64,000 nt of DNA. It comes from Robiginitomaculum sp. Its GTDB lineage: Bacteria; Pseudomonadota; Alphaproteobacteria; Caulobacterales; Maricaulaceae. Shown one piece after another: positions 44,218 through 52,581 of the stretch (the first letter of the stretch is position 1; the number at the start of each line of letters is the position of its first letter). A model generated the notes under the pieces. The model ran no database searches, was not told the DNA's origin, and saw only the letters and a program-made list of their open reading frames with translations. Location: positions 1 through 64,000 of the forward strand of contig JAJFFS010000012.1 in NCBI GenBank assembly GCA_021776515.1. The letters run 5' to 3'. Both the position numbers and the translations under genes were made by a program.

Positions 44218-45897
44218 CTAACCGCTACGTTCCTCGTGTTCTTCGACCAGACGCTGATTATAGGCCAGAAGCGCATCCTCACGTGAGATATAGCCGATAA
44301 TTTTTTGCTCCCCATGACGCGCCTTTACCGGTGTCCCATCAAGGTTTTCTGCCTTCAGAAGACCCAGTGCCTTGCCCAGTGTATCATCAGCATAAAGCAC
44401 CGCGCCCTCCATACTGACTTCCTTTTTCAGCCGACTGATAGGTGTCATAAAATCACGCACACGCACGGTTTGCAAAATCAACCGCTGTGGACCTTCACGC
44501 AAGACATAGCCGCGCAGTTCAATCTGTTTCTGAAACACGTTGCCACGCCGCACCGCCTGGGTAATCACTGTTGCCAGAGACACCGCCAGCAATACTGCAA
44601 TGGAGGCCTCATAGGACTGGGTCAGCTCAAACACAATCAGCGTGGTGGATATGGGCGCACCCAGCACCGCCCCGGACAAAGCCCCCATGCCCACAATGGC
44701 AAAAAATGCAGGGGATGCCGCACCATCCCCCAATATTGTGCCAACCATCACCCCAAAGGCAGCGCCCGTCATCGCCCCCAAATAAATGGATGGAGAAAAC
44801 ACCCCGCCACCAAAGCGAAACGACAGGGTAATTGTTGTTGCAATAATTTTTGCAACAATCAGAAACAGTAATAACCCAAAAGCATAGCTCCCGTGTAACG
44901 CTGCACTGGTGGCTTCATAACCTACGCCCAACACCTGAGGGTAAATAATACCCATAGCGCCGATAATCGCCCCGCCAATTGGCGGTAATGACCATAAAGG
45001 CACACCGTGCGCTTGCGCAAACTCCTGGACGAGCAATGGTCCCTTAACGATGAATTTAACAAACACAATGGCAATACCGGCACAGATCAACCCCAGGATA
45101 ACCGAGGCGGGAAAGTCTATGAGACTGGCACTGGGAACCGGCGGTAATAAAAATGCCGGTTGCGCCCCCAAAAATGAACGGGCAACCACAGCCCCTGCCG
45201 TGGCCGCCACCGCCGTGGGGGCAATAACCCGCAAGGCATAATGCCCTAGCACAACCTCCAGCGCGAACAACAGTCCGGCCAGCGGTGCATTAAACGATGC
45301 TGCCACTGCCCCTGCCACGCCGCAGGCCAGCAATGTACGTGCATTTCTCGCCCCCAGCTTGAGCAGGCGCGAAACCAAAGACGCCAACGTAGCGCCCAGA
45401 TGAACCGCCGGACCTTCACGGCCCGCACTGGCACCACTGCCTAACGATATGGCGGTAATAACAGCGGAAAACATCCCTGTCCAAAAGCCTATGTCACCTT
45501 TGCCCACCGCCCGGGCCTCGATAACCTCGGCAACGCTTTGCGTCCTGGTTTCCACCAGAACCCCCAGACGCTCAGCCAGAAACAACAGGCCACCAACCAG
45601 CAGCCCGCCGATAACCGGCAACAGCCAGACCTGACTTATGGGTAAAGCAGCCGCTGTGCTGGCAAGGCGCTCTTCGGCACTGCCATAAAGAAGGCCCTGA
45701 ACCGCCAGAATAGAAAACCGAAAACCCAGTACGGCAAACCCGGCAATAGTGCCAACCAAGGCAGCGGTCAGCCACAGCCATACCGGATGATCCGCGTGAT
45801 AACGTACCCGGCGCACCAGCCATCGCTGCCAAACCGCACGGGAATGGTGCAGACGTGAGGTCGCCTGCGGTTCAGATGATGGTGTGTCCGTTCCCAT
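44218..45897 (-). CDS. ClC-family chloride channel / Cl-/H+ exchanger
   Basis: 559 residues with about ten hydrophobic segments to residue 430. The selectivity motifs GSGAS and GREGPAVHLGA (gating Glu in REGP) are intact, and the later GAVAASFNAPLAGLLFALEV and GGGVFSPSIYLGAMTGAAFG are family-specific. The C-terminal 110 residues, after VRRGNVFQKQIELRG, resemble a CBS pair (VRDFMTPISR, GYISREDALLAYNQ). It moves chloride across the inner membrane, possibly for acid resistance. I cannot tell channel from exchanger with certainty. Confidence 0.93.
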   Translation of the reverse strand: MGTDTPSSEPQATSRLHHSRAVWQRWLVRRVRYHADHPVWLWLTAALVGTIAGFAVLGFRFSILAVQGLLYGSAEERLASTAAALPISQVWLLPVIGGLLVGGLLFLAERLGVLVETRTQSVAEVIEARAVGKGDIGFWTGMFSAVITAISLGSGASAGREGPAVHLGATLASLVSRLLKLGARNARTLLACGVAGAVAASFNAPLAGLLFALEVVLGHYALRVIAPTAVAATAGAVVARSFLGAQPAFLLPPVPSASLIDFPASVILGLICAGIAIVFVKFIVKGPLLVQEFAQAHGVPLWSLPPIGGAIIGAMGIIYPQVLGVGYEATSAALHGSYAFGLLLFLIVAKIIATTITLSFRFGGGVFSPSIYLGAMTGAAFGVMVGTILGDGAASPAFFAIVGMGALSGAVLGAPISTTLIVFELTQSYEASIAVLLAVSLATVITQAVRRGNVFQKQIELRGYVLREGPQRLILQTVRVRDFMTPISRLKKEVSMEGAVLYADDTLGKALGLLKAENLDGTPVKARHGEQKIIGYISREDALLAYNQRLVEEHEERSG

Positions 45898-46172
45898 TGG
45901 GTTCGCCCGTATTACAAGGAAAAATCATGTGACTGAACAAAACAAAAAGTACAGAAAAAATACATAATTTCAAAGCCTTTGTACAATCCAATTAAGCCCG
46001 CACCCTGTTTCAGGTGATTGAGACTGGGCCCAGAGGACAATAACGTCAGCATAACCGGATTACCGATCATGGTGACGCCAAATAAATGTGTTTCTATGGT
46101 ACAAACGTACCATGCGCGCCAGCAAATAATACTATAAATGGAATGCTCCAGAATGAAAACGGAGTATTTGTT

Positions 46173-48101
46173 ATGTTGCGTGTAATCCTCGGCATGTTGA
46201 TGGGTTTGGTCGGTTTTTCTGCTTTGGCCGATCCGGTTTTAAATAGCGCCATCCTGCCCAATGCGCGGATGGTAGAGCTGGACGCCACGGCAACCATATT
46301 TATAACCACATTAAATTCTGGAGACATGGATGCCACCAACTGTCAGGTGGTGTCATCGGCTGAAATTGGCCAACGGCTCGATTTTACCAAACTGGATATT
46401 GCCTGGGCCTTGACCGATGCTGCGGGGGGGTTGGTCGGCAACCCGAATGATCCGTTCACCATCCCGCCCGGCGGGCAGGCGCAATTGGTGCTGGGCATTG
46501 CCCGCACAGCCAGTGCTTTCAGTTTTGACACCCGCTTTGAGCCAATTTTCCACGTAGAATGCGATGGTGGTTTTGGCTCCCCCGGCAGGCCTGCCGTTAA
46601 CGGGGCCCTTATTCAATTCTCAGATACCGATTCGGATATAATTCCGATTGTTCAAACGTTTAGTGCTGACGGCATAGCCAATTTTGACGATGGCAGCCGC
46701 TTGGCTGTGATCTCGGTGGCAGCGGTTAATAATAGCGCCGCCGTGGGGGTTGAGGCCGATGTCGGGGTCACGGGCATGTATCTGGGCTTCAGGGATGGCG
46801 GGCAGTTTAACTTCATGGCCTGCGAGACTGATACTACCACTGGTGTCTGCCTCACCGCATTGAGCACCTGCGCCCCCAATCCGGCGTTTGATCAACCCTG
46901 CTTTACCACCAGGCTAGGCAGAACCCCCAAAACCTATGCCTTTTTTGTTATCCTGCCGCCGAACGAAGGCGCCTATTTTTCCCCTGGTGTCTATCGCTTT
47001 GCTGCTGCCTTTCGTAATCAGTTTGGGACATTGATTGCCTCCTCCAGTGTCGCGCTCGATTCGGCCATCCCGGTGATTGCCAACCCGCAGCGGCCCAATG
47101 GCCAGTATGAAATTTTGGTCCGCAACACCAATGATCTGGGTGCGCGCACCTTGCGTCCCGGCATTTTGACTATCAGTGACAATCTAATAACCGGTCGGAT
47201 ATTTCGCCAAATTGATCAAGGCGCATTTATCCAAATCTTTGAGCAGTTTTTTCAGGCCAGGGAAATACCGGCTGCCTCTACACCAGATAAAACAGGAGGT
47301 AATGGCGCAAATCGCCCCGCCAGTATAAGTTGGGTTCTTGATTTATCAGCGTATAATAGCGGCGTAGGCGGCACTGTTTCTGACGGCCTTGCGCGCAATT
47401 CTGCCGTAATGACCATAACCGATGACTTCAGGGGTGGTACTTTCACTATCCCGGATTCAGGTGGCGTTTCTTTTCCGGGTGAACCTGATGTTTTTGATTG
47501 GTACAAACCGGTTCAGGCATATCTGATCAAAAACTCCATCCCGTTTCCGGATGGTGTTTTTGATGATGCCGCTAACATGACGGTTTCCTCGTCCAACCCT
47601 GCCGCTTTTGTTCAAAACTTTGATATCAATTTGGTACCGGGGCCAGACGGTAAAGTGGAGGGGTCTGTATTTACGCTAGCCGATGGCTGCGTGGTAAAAA
47701 TTAATGCCGTCAACGATATCGGGTTGAATTTATTTGCGGGAATGGCAATCATGAATTTGACTATAACCACCTGCCCGCCAGATAGTGATCTTGTGCCGGG
47801 TAGCGGTATACCCCATGATGTAAATCTGGAAGTCCAGGTTCTTACCGATGGGTCTAGACAAGTTAAGGTGACCTCTACCTTGGGACAAGAAGTGGCGCCA
47901 AACGCCGCTCAACTTTTTGATATTGTCTTTAAGCTTGCTGTACCATCGTCCAACGATGCGCCGGTCAGCGTTGCGCCATCAATCCGCGCCAAAAGCCCGC
48001 AGCAAAAATTTGCACAACAGATTGCCGACGAGGCTGGCAAGCCGGTCTATTTGCACATAAACGGCAAGGACGTGCTGGTAGCAGAACCGAGGGAAAAATA
48101 A
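46173..48101 (+). CDS. Secreted protein of unknown function
   Basis: 642 residues from ATG 46173 (GGAG nine bases upstream) with signal peptide MLRVILGMLMGLVGFSALA-D. The mature part is rich in Asn, Asp, Ser, Thr, Gly, Pro and aromatic residues with short alternating hydrophobic stretches, so all-beta Ig- or CARDB-like modules are likely. Cys pairs (for example in ACETDTTTGVCLTALSTCAP) may form disulfides. No LPxTG, autotransporter barrel or clear cell-wall anchor is visible. I do not recognise a family. The 190 bases before it and the 70 after look ordinary. Confidence 0.8.
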   Translation: MLRVILGMLMGLVGFSALADPVLNSAILPNARMVELDATATIFITTLNSGDMDATNCQVVSSAEIGQRLDFTKLDIAWALTDAAGGLVGNPNDPFTIPPGGQAQLVLGIARTASAFSFDTRFEPIFHVECDGGFGSPGRPAVNGALIQFSDTDSDIIPIVQTFSADGIANFDDGSRLAVISVAAVNNSAAVGVEADVGVTGMYLGFRDGGQFNFMACETDTTTGVCLTALSTCAPNPAFDQPCFTTRLGRTPKTYAFFVILPPNEGAYFSPGVYRFAAAFRNQFGTLIASSSVALDSAIPVIANPQRPNGQYEILVRNTNDLGARTLRPGILTISDNLITGRIFRQIDQGAFIQIFEQFFQAREIPAASTPDKTGGNGANRPASISWVLDLSAYNSGVGGTVSDGLARNSAVMTITDDFRGGTFTIPDSGGVSFPGEPDVFDWYKPVQAYLIKNSIPFPDGVFDDAANMTVSSSNPAAFVQNFDINLVPGPDGKVEGSVFTLADGCVVKINAVNDIGLNLFAGMAIMNLTITTCPPDSDLVPGSGIPHDVNLEVQVLTDGSRQVKVTSTLGQEVAPNAAQLFDIVFKLAVPSSNDAPVSVAPSIRAKSPQQKFAQQIADEAGKPVYLHINGKDVLVAEPREK

Positions 48102-48170
48102 GCAAACAGAAAAAGGAAGCCAGATTTGCTAACAGAAAAAGCAATAAGAGACATAAAATCGGGTACAAGA

Positions 48171-48401
48171 ATGCCACAGCGTACCGATAAATACCTGCCC
48201 CCTGCGTCTGGCCCGGCAAAGAACTTTCTCGCTTTGTGTCTCATTTCCTTACTGGGTGCCGGGCTGGCAGCCTGGCATCTATGGCACACTGACCAGGGGT
48301 ATGGTCTGATAATATGGCTTGGCCTTACCATTGGCCTTTGCCTTTTTGGCGCTTATATAGCTGCACGTGTCTGGTGGCTTTTGTCTGAATACAGGCACTA
48401 G
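48171..48401 (+). CDS. Small two-span membrane protein
   Basis: 76 residues from ATG 48171; a TTG at 48126 would add 15. Two hydrophobic helices (about 18-37 and 46-65) are joined by WHLWHTDQGYG, and the ends are basic (MPQRTDK, SEYRH). No family recognised. It lies between the secreted protein and the glycosyltransferase. The ribosome site is weak, so I hold this call with moderate confidence. Confidence 0.6.
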   Translation: MPQRTDKYLPPASGPAKNFLALCLISLLGAGLAAWHLWHTDQGYGLIIWLGLTIGLCLFGAYIAARVWWLLSEYRH

Positions 48402-48546
48402 AGTGTTTTGCACCGCCCTTCCTGGCAGTATTTAATTTCGGCCATCTCCCTGATGACAAACCCATGAGCAGACGTGCTACAGAAGCCACCTCGCCAATGG
48501 TAAAATCACACGCTAAACAGTGAGCCAGTTTGCTTGGGAGCAAAAC

Positions 48547-49659
48547 ATGCGCATTATTCTGGTCACTGACGCCTGGGAACCACAGGTTAATGGCGTTGTG
48601 CGCACATTAAGCCGCACTGTGCAGGAATGTCGCCAAATGGGCCATGAGGTCGAGGTTATCTCGCCAAATGATGGCTATATGACCTTCCCTCTACCAAGCT
48701 ACCCTGAGATTAAACTGGCTATTTTTGCCAAAAGAGACATTAAGCGCCGCATTGAGAAATTTGAACCGGACGCCATTCACATTGCCACTGAAGGCACCAT
48801 TGGCCAGGCCGCATGCGCCCTTTGTCTGAAATGGAATTGGCCGTTCACCACCAGTTATCACACCCAGTTTCCCGAATACGTCCATACTCGCCTGCCCTTT
48901 ATACCGCTATCATGGGGCTATGCGTTTATGCGCCGGTTTCATAATTCTGGCGGGCGCATGATGGTCACCACGCCCAGTATGCGCGACGAACTACTCGCCA
49001 AAGGTTTTCGTAATATCAGCGCCTGGGCGCGCGGGGTGGATACAGAACTTTTTAACCCCGCACTGCGTGATGTGAACAATGGTGTTTATGCCGGGCTTCA
49101 ACGTCCCATTTTTGTTAATGTTGGCCGCATCGCCGTTGAAAAGAATATAGAGGGCTTTCTGGAGCTCGACCTGCCAGGCACCAAGGTTGTAGTTGGTGAT
49201 GGACCACAACTGATCGAGCTAAAACGAAAATACCCGGATGCCGTTTTCACCGGCGCAAAATATGATGAAGACCTTGCCCGCCATTTTGCCGATGCGGATG
49301 TGTTTGTATTTCCCAGCCGCACCGACACCTTCGGGCTGGTCAACCTTGAGGCCATGGCGTGCGGCACACCGGTATCCTCTTTCCCGGTTCCGGGCCCGCA
49401 GGATATTATTGGCACCTCAGGTGCCGGTGTTTTTGATGAGGATTTATGTGCGGCCAGCATCGCCTGCCTTGAACTGGACCGGGATGTGGCCCGGGCGCAT
49501 GCAGAGACATATTCGTGGACATCTTGCGCCGAGGATTTTGTTAAAAACCTGGAGGTTCCGCCGGGGCCAGAACGGCGACGCTTCTGGAAACGCCTGAGGC
49601 GTCTGGGCGGCAAGGTTCGCCCGCGCCTGCCCAAACGCTTACGTCGCAAAAAGCCATAA
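48547..49659 (+). CDS. GT4-family glycosyltransferase (MgtA/mannosyltransferase-like)
   Basis: 370 residues from ATG 48547 with GGGAG seven bases before. It opens MRIILVTDAWEPQVNGVVRT, and the donor-site region reads FPSRTDTFGLVNLEAMACGT, the variant of the E-x7-E motif seen in lipid-directed mannosyl- and glucosyltransferases. GTIGQAACALC and TSYHTQFPEYVHTRLP are also typical. The C-terminal 25 residues are strongly basic, probably for membrane contact. It may glycosylate diacylglycerol or another lipid. Confidence 0.92.
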   Translation: MRIILVTDAWEPQVNGVVRTLSRTVQECRQMGHEVEVISPNDGYMTFPLPSYPEIKLAIFAKRDIKRRIEKFEPDAIHIATEGTIGQAACALCLKWNWPFTTSYHTQFPEYVHTRLPFIPLSWGYAFMRRFHNSGGRMMVTTPSMRDELLAKGFRNISAWARGVDTELFNPALRDVNNGVYAGLQRPIFVNVGRIAVEKNIEGFLELDLPGTKVVVGDGPQLIELKRKYPDAVFTGAKYDEDLARHFADADVFVFPSRTDTFGLVNLEAMACGTPVSSFPVPGPQDIIGTSGAGVFDEDLCAASIACLELDRDVARAHAETYSWTSCAEDFVKNLEVPPGPERRRFWKRLRRLGGKVRPRLPKRLRRKKP

Positions 49660-49660
49660 C

Positions 49661-50395
49661 TTATGAGTTTATTTCGGCCCTGGCCCTCCAGGCCATATCG
49701 TTACTCGTCCAGTCAATAACGATATGCAAAATAATCGGGGCAATTAATGACCCTGTACTCACATAAAGCGCAATCAATACGGCACCGGTTATGGCAACAC
49801 GAATAATATCGCTTGGGCGTTCCTGATATAAATGGCCAAGCGTAAACGCCACTATGGTAAGCAAACTGGCAACCACCCCCCCTACCACAGGACTTAGCAC
49901 CCAATATAGAAAACCGCGGAACAATATCTCTTCGGTAATACCAGCCGTGACGGCCAAAACACGAAAGCGGTAAAATTCTTTTTGCGTACTGGGCATTAAC
50001 TCATCAAGAGCATTTGATCCTTCGAGTTCAGCGCGCATCATTGCGCGGGCTTTTTCATCATGATGGACCTGCCATACACTCATAAACAGGTAAGCAACAG
50101 CCAGAAGCGTGAAACCATAACCAGCGAGGGAAAGTGTGGTTATTTCAAACCCAATACCCAAGGCTTCCCACGACCTGCCTGTATAAACCCAGAGCGCTAA
50201 GACGATTAATGTTGGCACCCATAGTTCGAGAAAAAGGCGATTATAGCGGGCCAGACGGTTCGGCGGTATGCCTTTTTTTCGCCTTCTGGCGGCGATCTTG
50301 TTATCTATCAACCCCCATACCGGTACGATCAGCGCCAGATAAACAAGAACCACCCCATCAAGATTTGCCACCGCAATAAAACTTTCCATAATCAT
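49661..50395 (-). CDS. CPBP-family intramembrane glutamic endopeptidase
   Basis: 244 residues with six to seven hydrophobic spans. The catalytic motifs are GITEEILFRGFLYW (EExxxR), FTLGHLYQ and ILHIVIDW, which match the CAAX protease/bacteriocin-processing (Abi/Rce1) family. It cleaves within the membrane; its substrate is unknown. A second in-frame ATG at 50389 is an equally good start. The stop is one base from the convergent glycosyltransferase stop. Confidence 0.92.
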   Translation of the reverse strand: MIMESFIAVANLDGVVLVYLALIVPVWGLIDNKIAARRRKKGIPPNRLARYNRLFLELWVPTLIVLALWVYTGRSWEALGIGFEITTLSLAGYGFTLLAVAYLFMSVWQVHHDEKARAMMRAELEGSNALDELMPSTQKEFYRFRVLAVTAGITEEILFRGFLYWVLSPVVGGVVASLLTIVAFTLGHLYQERPSDIIRVAITGAVLIALYVSTGSLIAPIILHIVIDWTSNDMAWRARAEINS

Positions 50396-50560
50396 CTATC
50401 CTTTTCCTCACACTTCAACATCTGTGATAACGTGCTTGTTGTTGCTGACGAGGCCCCCACCATACGATTCTATTGATGTGGGGCGCGCTATAATTAGCCT
50501 TGCGGTGATCATACAATATGCTAATGTGAATTACATTTACAATTATCGGGCATAAGTATA

Positions 50561-51202
50561 ATGAGTCAAGGGACCATCCCAGCCAGGCAGAGGCGATCAC
50601 AACAAACCCATAAAAAGCTGTTGGCAGCCTTGGAACAGTTACTGAAAACCAAAAGCTTTCATGACATCAGCGTTGCCGAGATTGGCAAGGTTGCCGGCGT
50701 TTCATCAGCAACACTGTATCGGCGATTTAAAAACAAGAATGCGTTGATCCCGGTTCTGTTTGACCTTCAAAAACGACAAATGGAACAATGGGTGGACAGT
50801 AACCATGCCAATATTGAACTGGGCACAATTTCATTAAAAGGAGCATTACAAAGGATTGCCAGAATAGCCGTTCGTCAGCTCATAGAACAACGTCACATAA
50901 TGAAAGCAATTTCTGTTCTGGCACATACCAGACCTGAGCTGTTTGGCGATGAATGGCAAAGCAGGGAAAAACGTACTCTTGAGATATGGAAAATCCTGAT
51001 CGCCCATTATGAAAACGAAATTACGCGCACAGACAAGGCACTCGCCGCCAGTTCACTGGCCTATTTTTTCAACACCATTTTTGTAGAACGCATTGTCTTT
51101 CACGATACATCATCAAATTGGGGGCTAGACATTGATGACGAGGCTTTTGCTGATGAGATTGCTGACTTTGCCTACGGGTATCTTACAGCAAATAACCAAT
51201 AG
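50561..51202 (+). CDS. TetR-family transcriptional regulator
   Basis: 213 residues. The N-terminal HTH is clear: TIPARQRRSQQTHKKLLAAL, then HDISVAEIGKVAGVSSATLYRRFKNKNAL. The C-terminal ligand domain is helical and unassigned, with FFNTIFVERIVF near residue 168. It is divergent from the CPBP protease gene (165 bp between starts), which may be its target. Confidence 0.93.
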   Translation: MSQGTIPARQRRSQQTHKKLLAALEQLLKTKSFHDISVAEIGKVAGVSSATLYRRFKNKNALIPVLFDLQKRQMEQWVDSNHANIELGTISLKGALQRIARIAVRQLIEQRHIMKAISVLAHTRPELFGDEWQSREKRTLEIWKILIAHYENEITRTDKALAASSLAYFFNTIFVERIVFHDTSSNWGLDIDDEAFADEIADFAYGYLTANNQ

Positions 51203-51265
51203 CCTAGCGTGAAATCAATAATGTGAACGATTCTGGAGCTTAGGGTCAGGCGTTTGCGCAATATT

Positions 51266-51355
51266 GCAGCAATAATAATCCGCAAAATAACTGCCGTCTT
51301 GCCATATTGGAAAGAACGAATTTACTCAAACAATAACGGCCCGACACCCTCGCCA
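51266..51355 (-). pseudogene. Relic of a phnE 3' end
   Basis: This stretch aligns along its length with the 3' part of the intact permease domain at about 52630-52725. The minus-strand reading gives GVGPLLFE, then a stop, then IRSFQYGKTAVIL, against GIGQLLFEQIRSFQYGKTAA in the intact gene, with one 3-base deletion and scattered changes. It is a decayed second copy lying downstream of the porin, and no other part of a second permease remains nearby. Confidence 0.75.
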
Positions 51356-51400
51356 AAGAAGAATAAAAACAAATCAGGAGTTTTGGCTTTTTGAGGTGTC

Positions 51401-52543
51401 TTACCAGTCATATTGCAAGCGCATCTGCACGCCATCGGTGTTGCCAACGCCAAATTTGGCTGCGCCGTGTGCTTTGGCATGTATGGCATTAAGCATGACA
51501 CGAACATGGTTATGCGGATACCAGTTCAGACCAGCCGTCCAGGTATCCATTTTGCCTGCTGATGCACTGGCCAGATTGAGGGTATCAAACCGTGTTGCAA
51601 TTTCCCAGGCCCCAAAACCACCCTGCCCCAGAGGACGGACTGGTTTAACCCGGCCAAAGCTACCTTTTTTGGCGTTATAGTTTCGCGTTTCACCACTTAT
51701 AAACCAGCCCGCCTGAACAAAATAACCATGAAAATTATGCACTGCATTCTCATGTATCCATTCGGCCTCAACATGAAAAGCCCCCTGAACATAAGCTGTC
51801 TCCAGCCCTAAAGTGGTAGAATTTTCGCCCTGATTTTTGACGTCAACCAGACGCTGGGAAAGGTGCATTCGCGGACGCGCCCGCACACGGATGTGTTCAC
51901 CCGCATTGCCATTAAAACGTCGGGCACTAATACCAAAATGCACTTTGCGGCCTTTTTCGTTCACCAGTGCGTAGGTGCCACGCGCTGCCACACTCCATTC
52001 ATTGGAAAACAAGCCTTCATGGTCATAAAGTACCGCATTCACATCATTGCCAAACACACCCCCCGACAGAGAATAATGATCACCATGAGTTGAAAACACA
52101 GCACCAAAACGCCGGGATAAACGAAAGGCATCGGTTACCGATCCGCGTTCCAGAAATGTCGTGAAACGGCCTGACGTTTGTTCTTCCAGCGAGTTTGGTG
52201 TTTTCTGATTGCCAACCACCACAAACATTGTATCGGCCAGTTTAAAAGTCAGTTTCACATCCTTGGCCTTAGGATCATGAAACTCTATATCGCCGCCATT
52301 TTGAAAATCGAACTCGGCAACAAATTTTAACCGGGAGCTCAGCGTTCCCTGAACGCCAAAACGGGCGGTGCGGACCTCGGTGTCGTTATTATTGCCGCTA
52401 AGCCCGGCCAGATCATAATCAACATGGGCAAAGTCAATCAGCAATCGCCCCCGTGGCTTTATCGTGAACCCGTTGTCTGCCTGCACCAGGGCAGGAACAC
52501 TCGATAACAAAATGCCAATTGACAATGATGAGAGGAATTTCAC
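51401..52543 (-). CDS. Phosphate-selective porin (OprO/OprP-like)
   Basis: 380 residues from GTG 52543, which has the very strong GGAGGGAG six bases upstream and yields a clean signal peptide (KFLSSLSIGILLSSVPALVQ). The ATG at 52567 puts eight polar residues before it. The mature part alternates beta strands (GRLLIDFAHVDYDL, KFVAEFDFQNGGDIEF) and ends in MRLQYDW with a terminal aromatic, as in outer-membrane porins. It probably passes phosphate or phosphonate anions. It follows the PhnDE gene by 38 bp and belongs to that operon. Confidence 0.9.
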   Translation of the reverse strand: MKFLSSLSIGILLSSVPALVQADNGFTIKPRGRLLIDFAHVDYDLAGLSGNNNDTEVRTARFGVQGTLSSRLKFVAEFDFQNGGDIEFHDPKAKDVKLTFKLADTMFVVVGNQKTPNSLEEQTSGRFTTFLERGSVTDAFRLSRRFGAVFSTHGDHYSLSGGVFGNDVNAVLYDHEGLFSNEWSVAARGTYALVNEKGRKVHFGISARRFNGNAGEHIRVRARPRMHLSQRLVDVKNQGENSTTLGLETAYVQGAFHVEAEWIHENAVHNFHGYFVQAGWFISGETRNYNAKKGSFGRVKPVRPLGQGGFGAWEIATRFDTLNLASASAGKMDTWTAGLNWYPHNHVRVMLNAIHAKAHGAAKFGVGNTDGVQMRLQYDW

Positions 52544-52581
52544 AATCTCCCTCCAGAAAAATATCATTCCAATTTTCCTTG

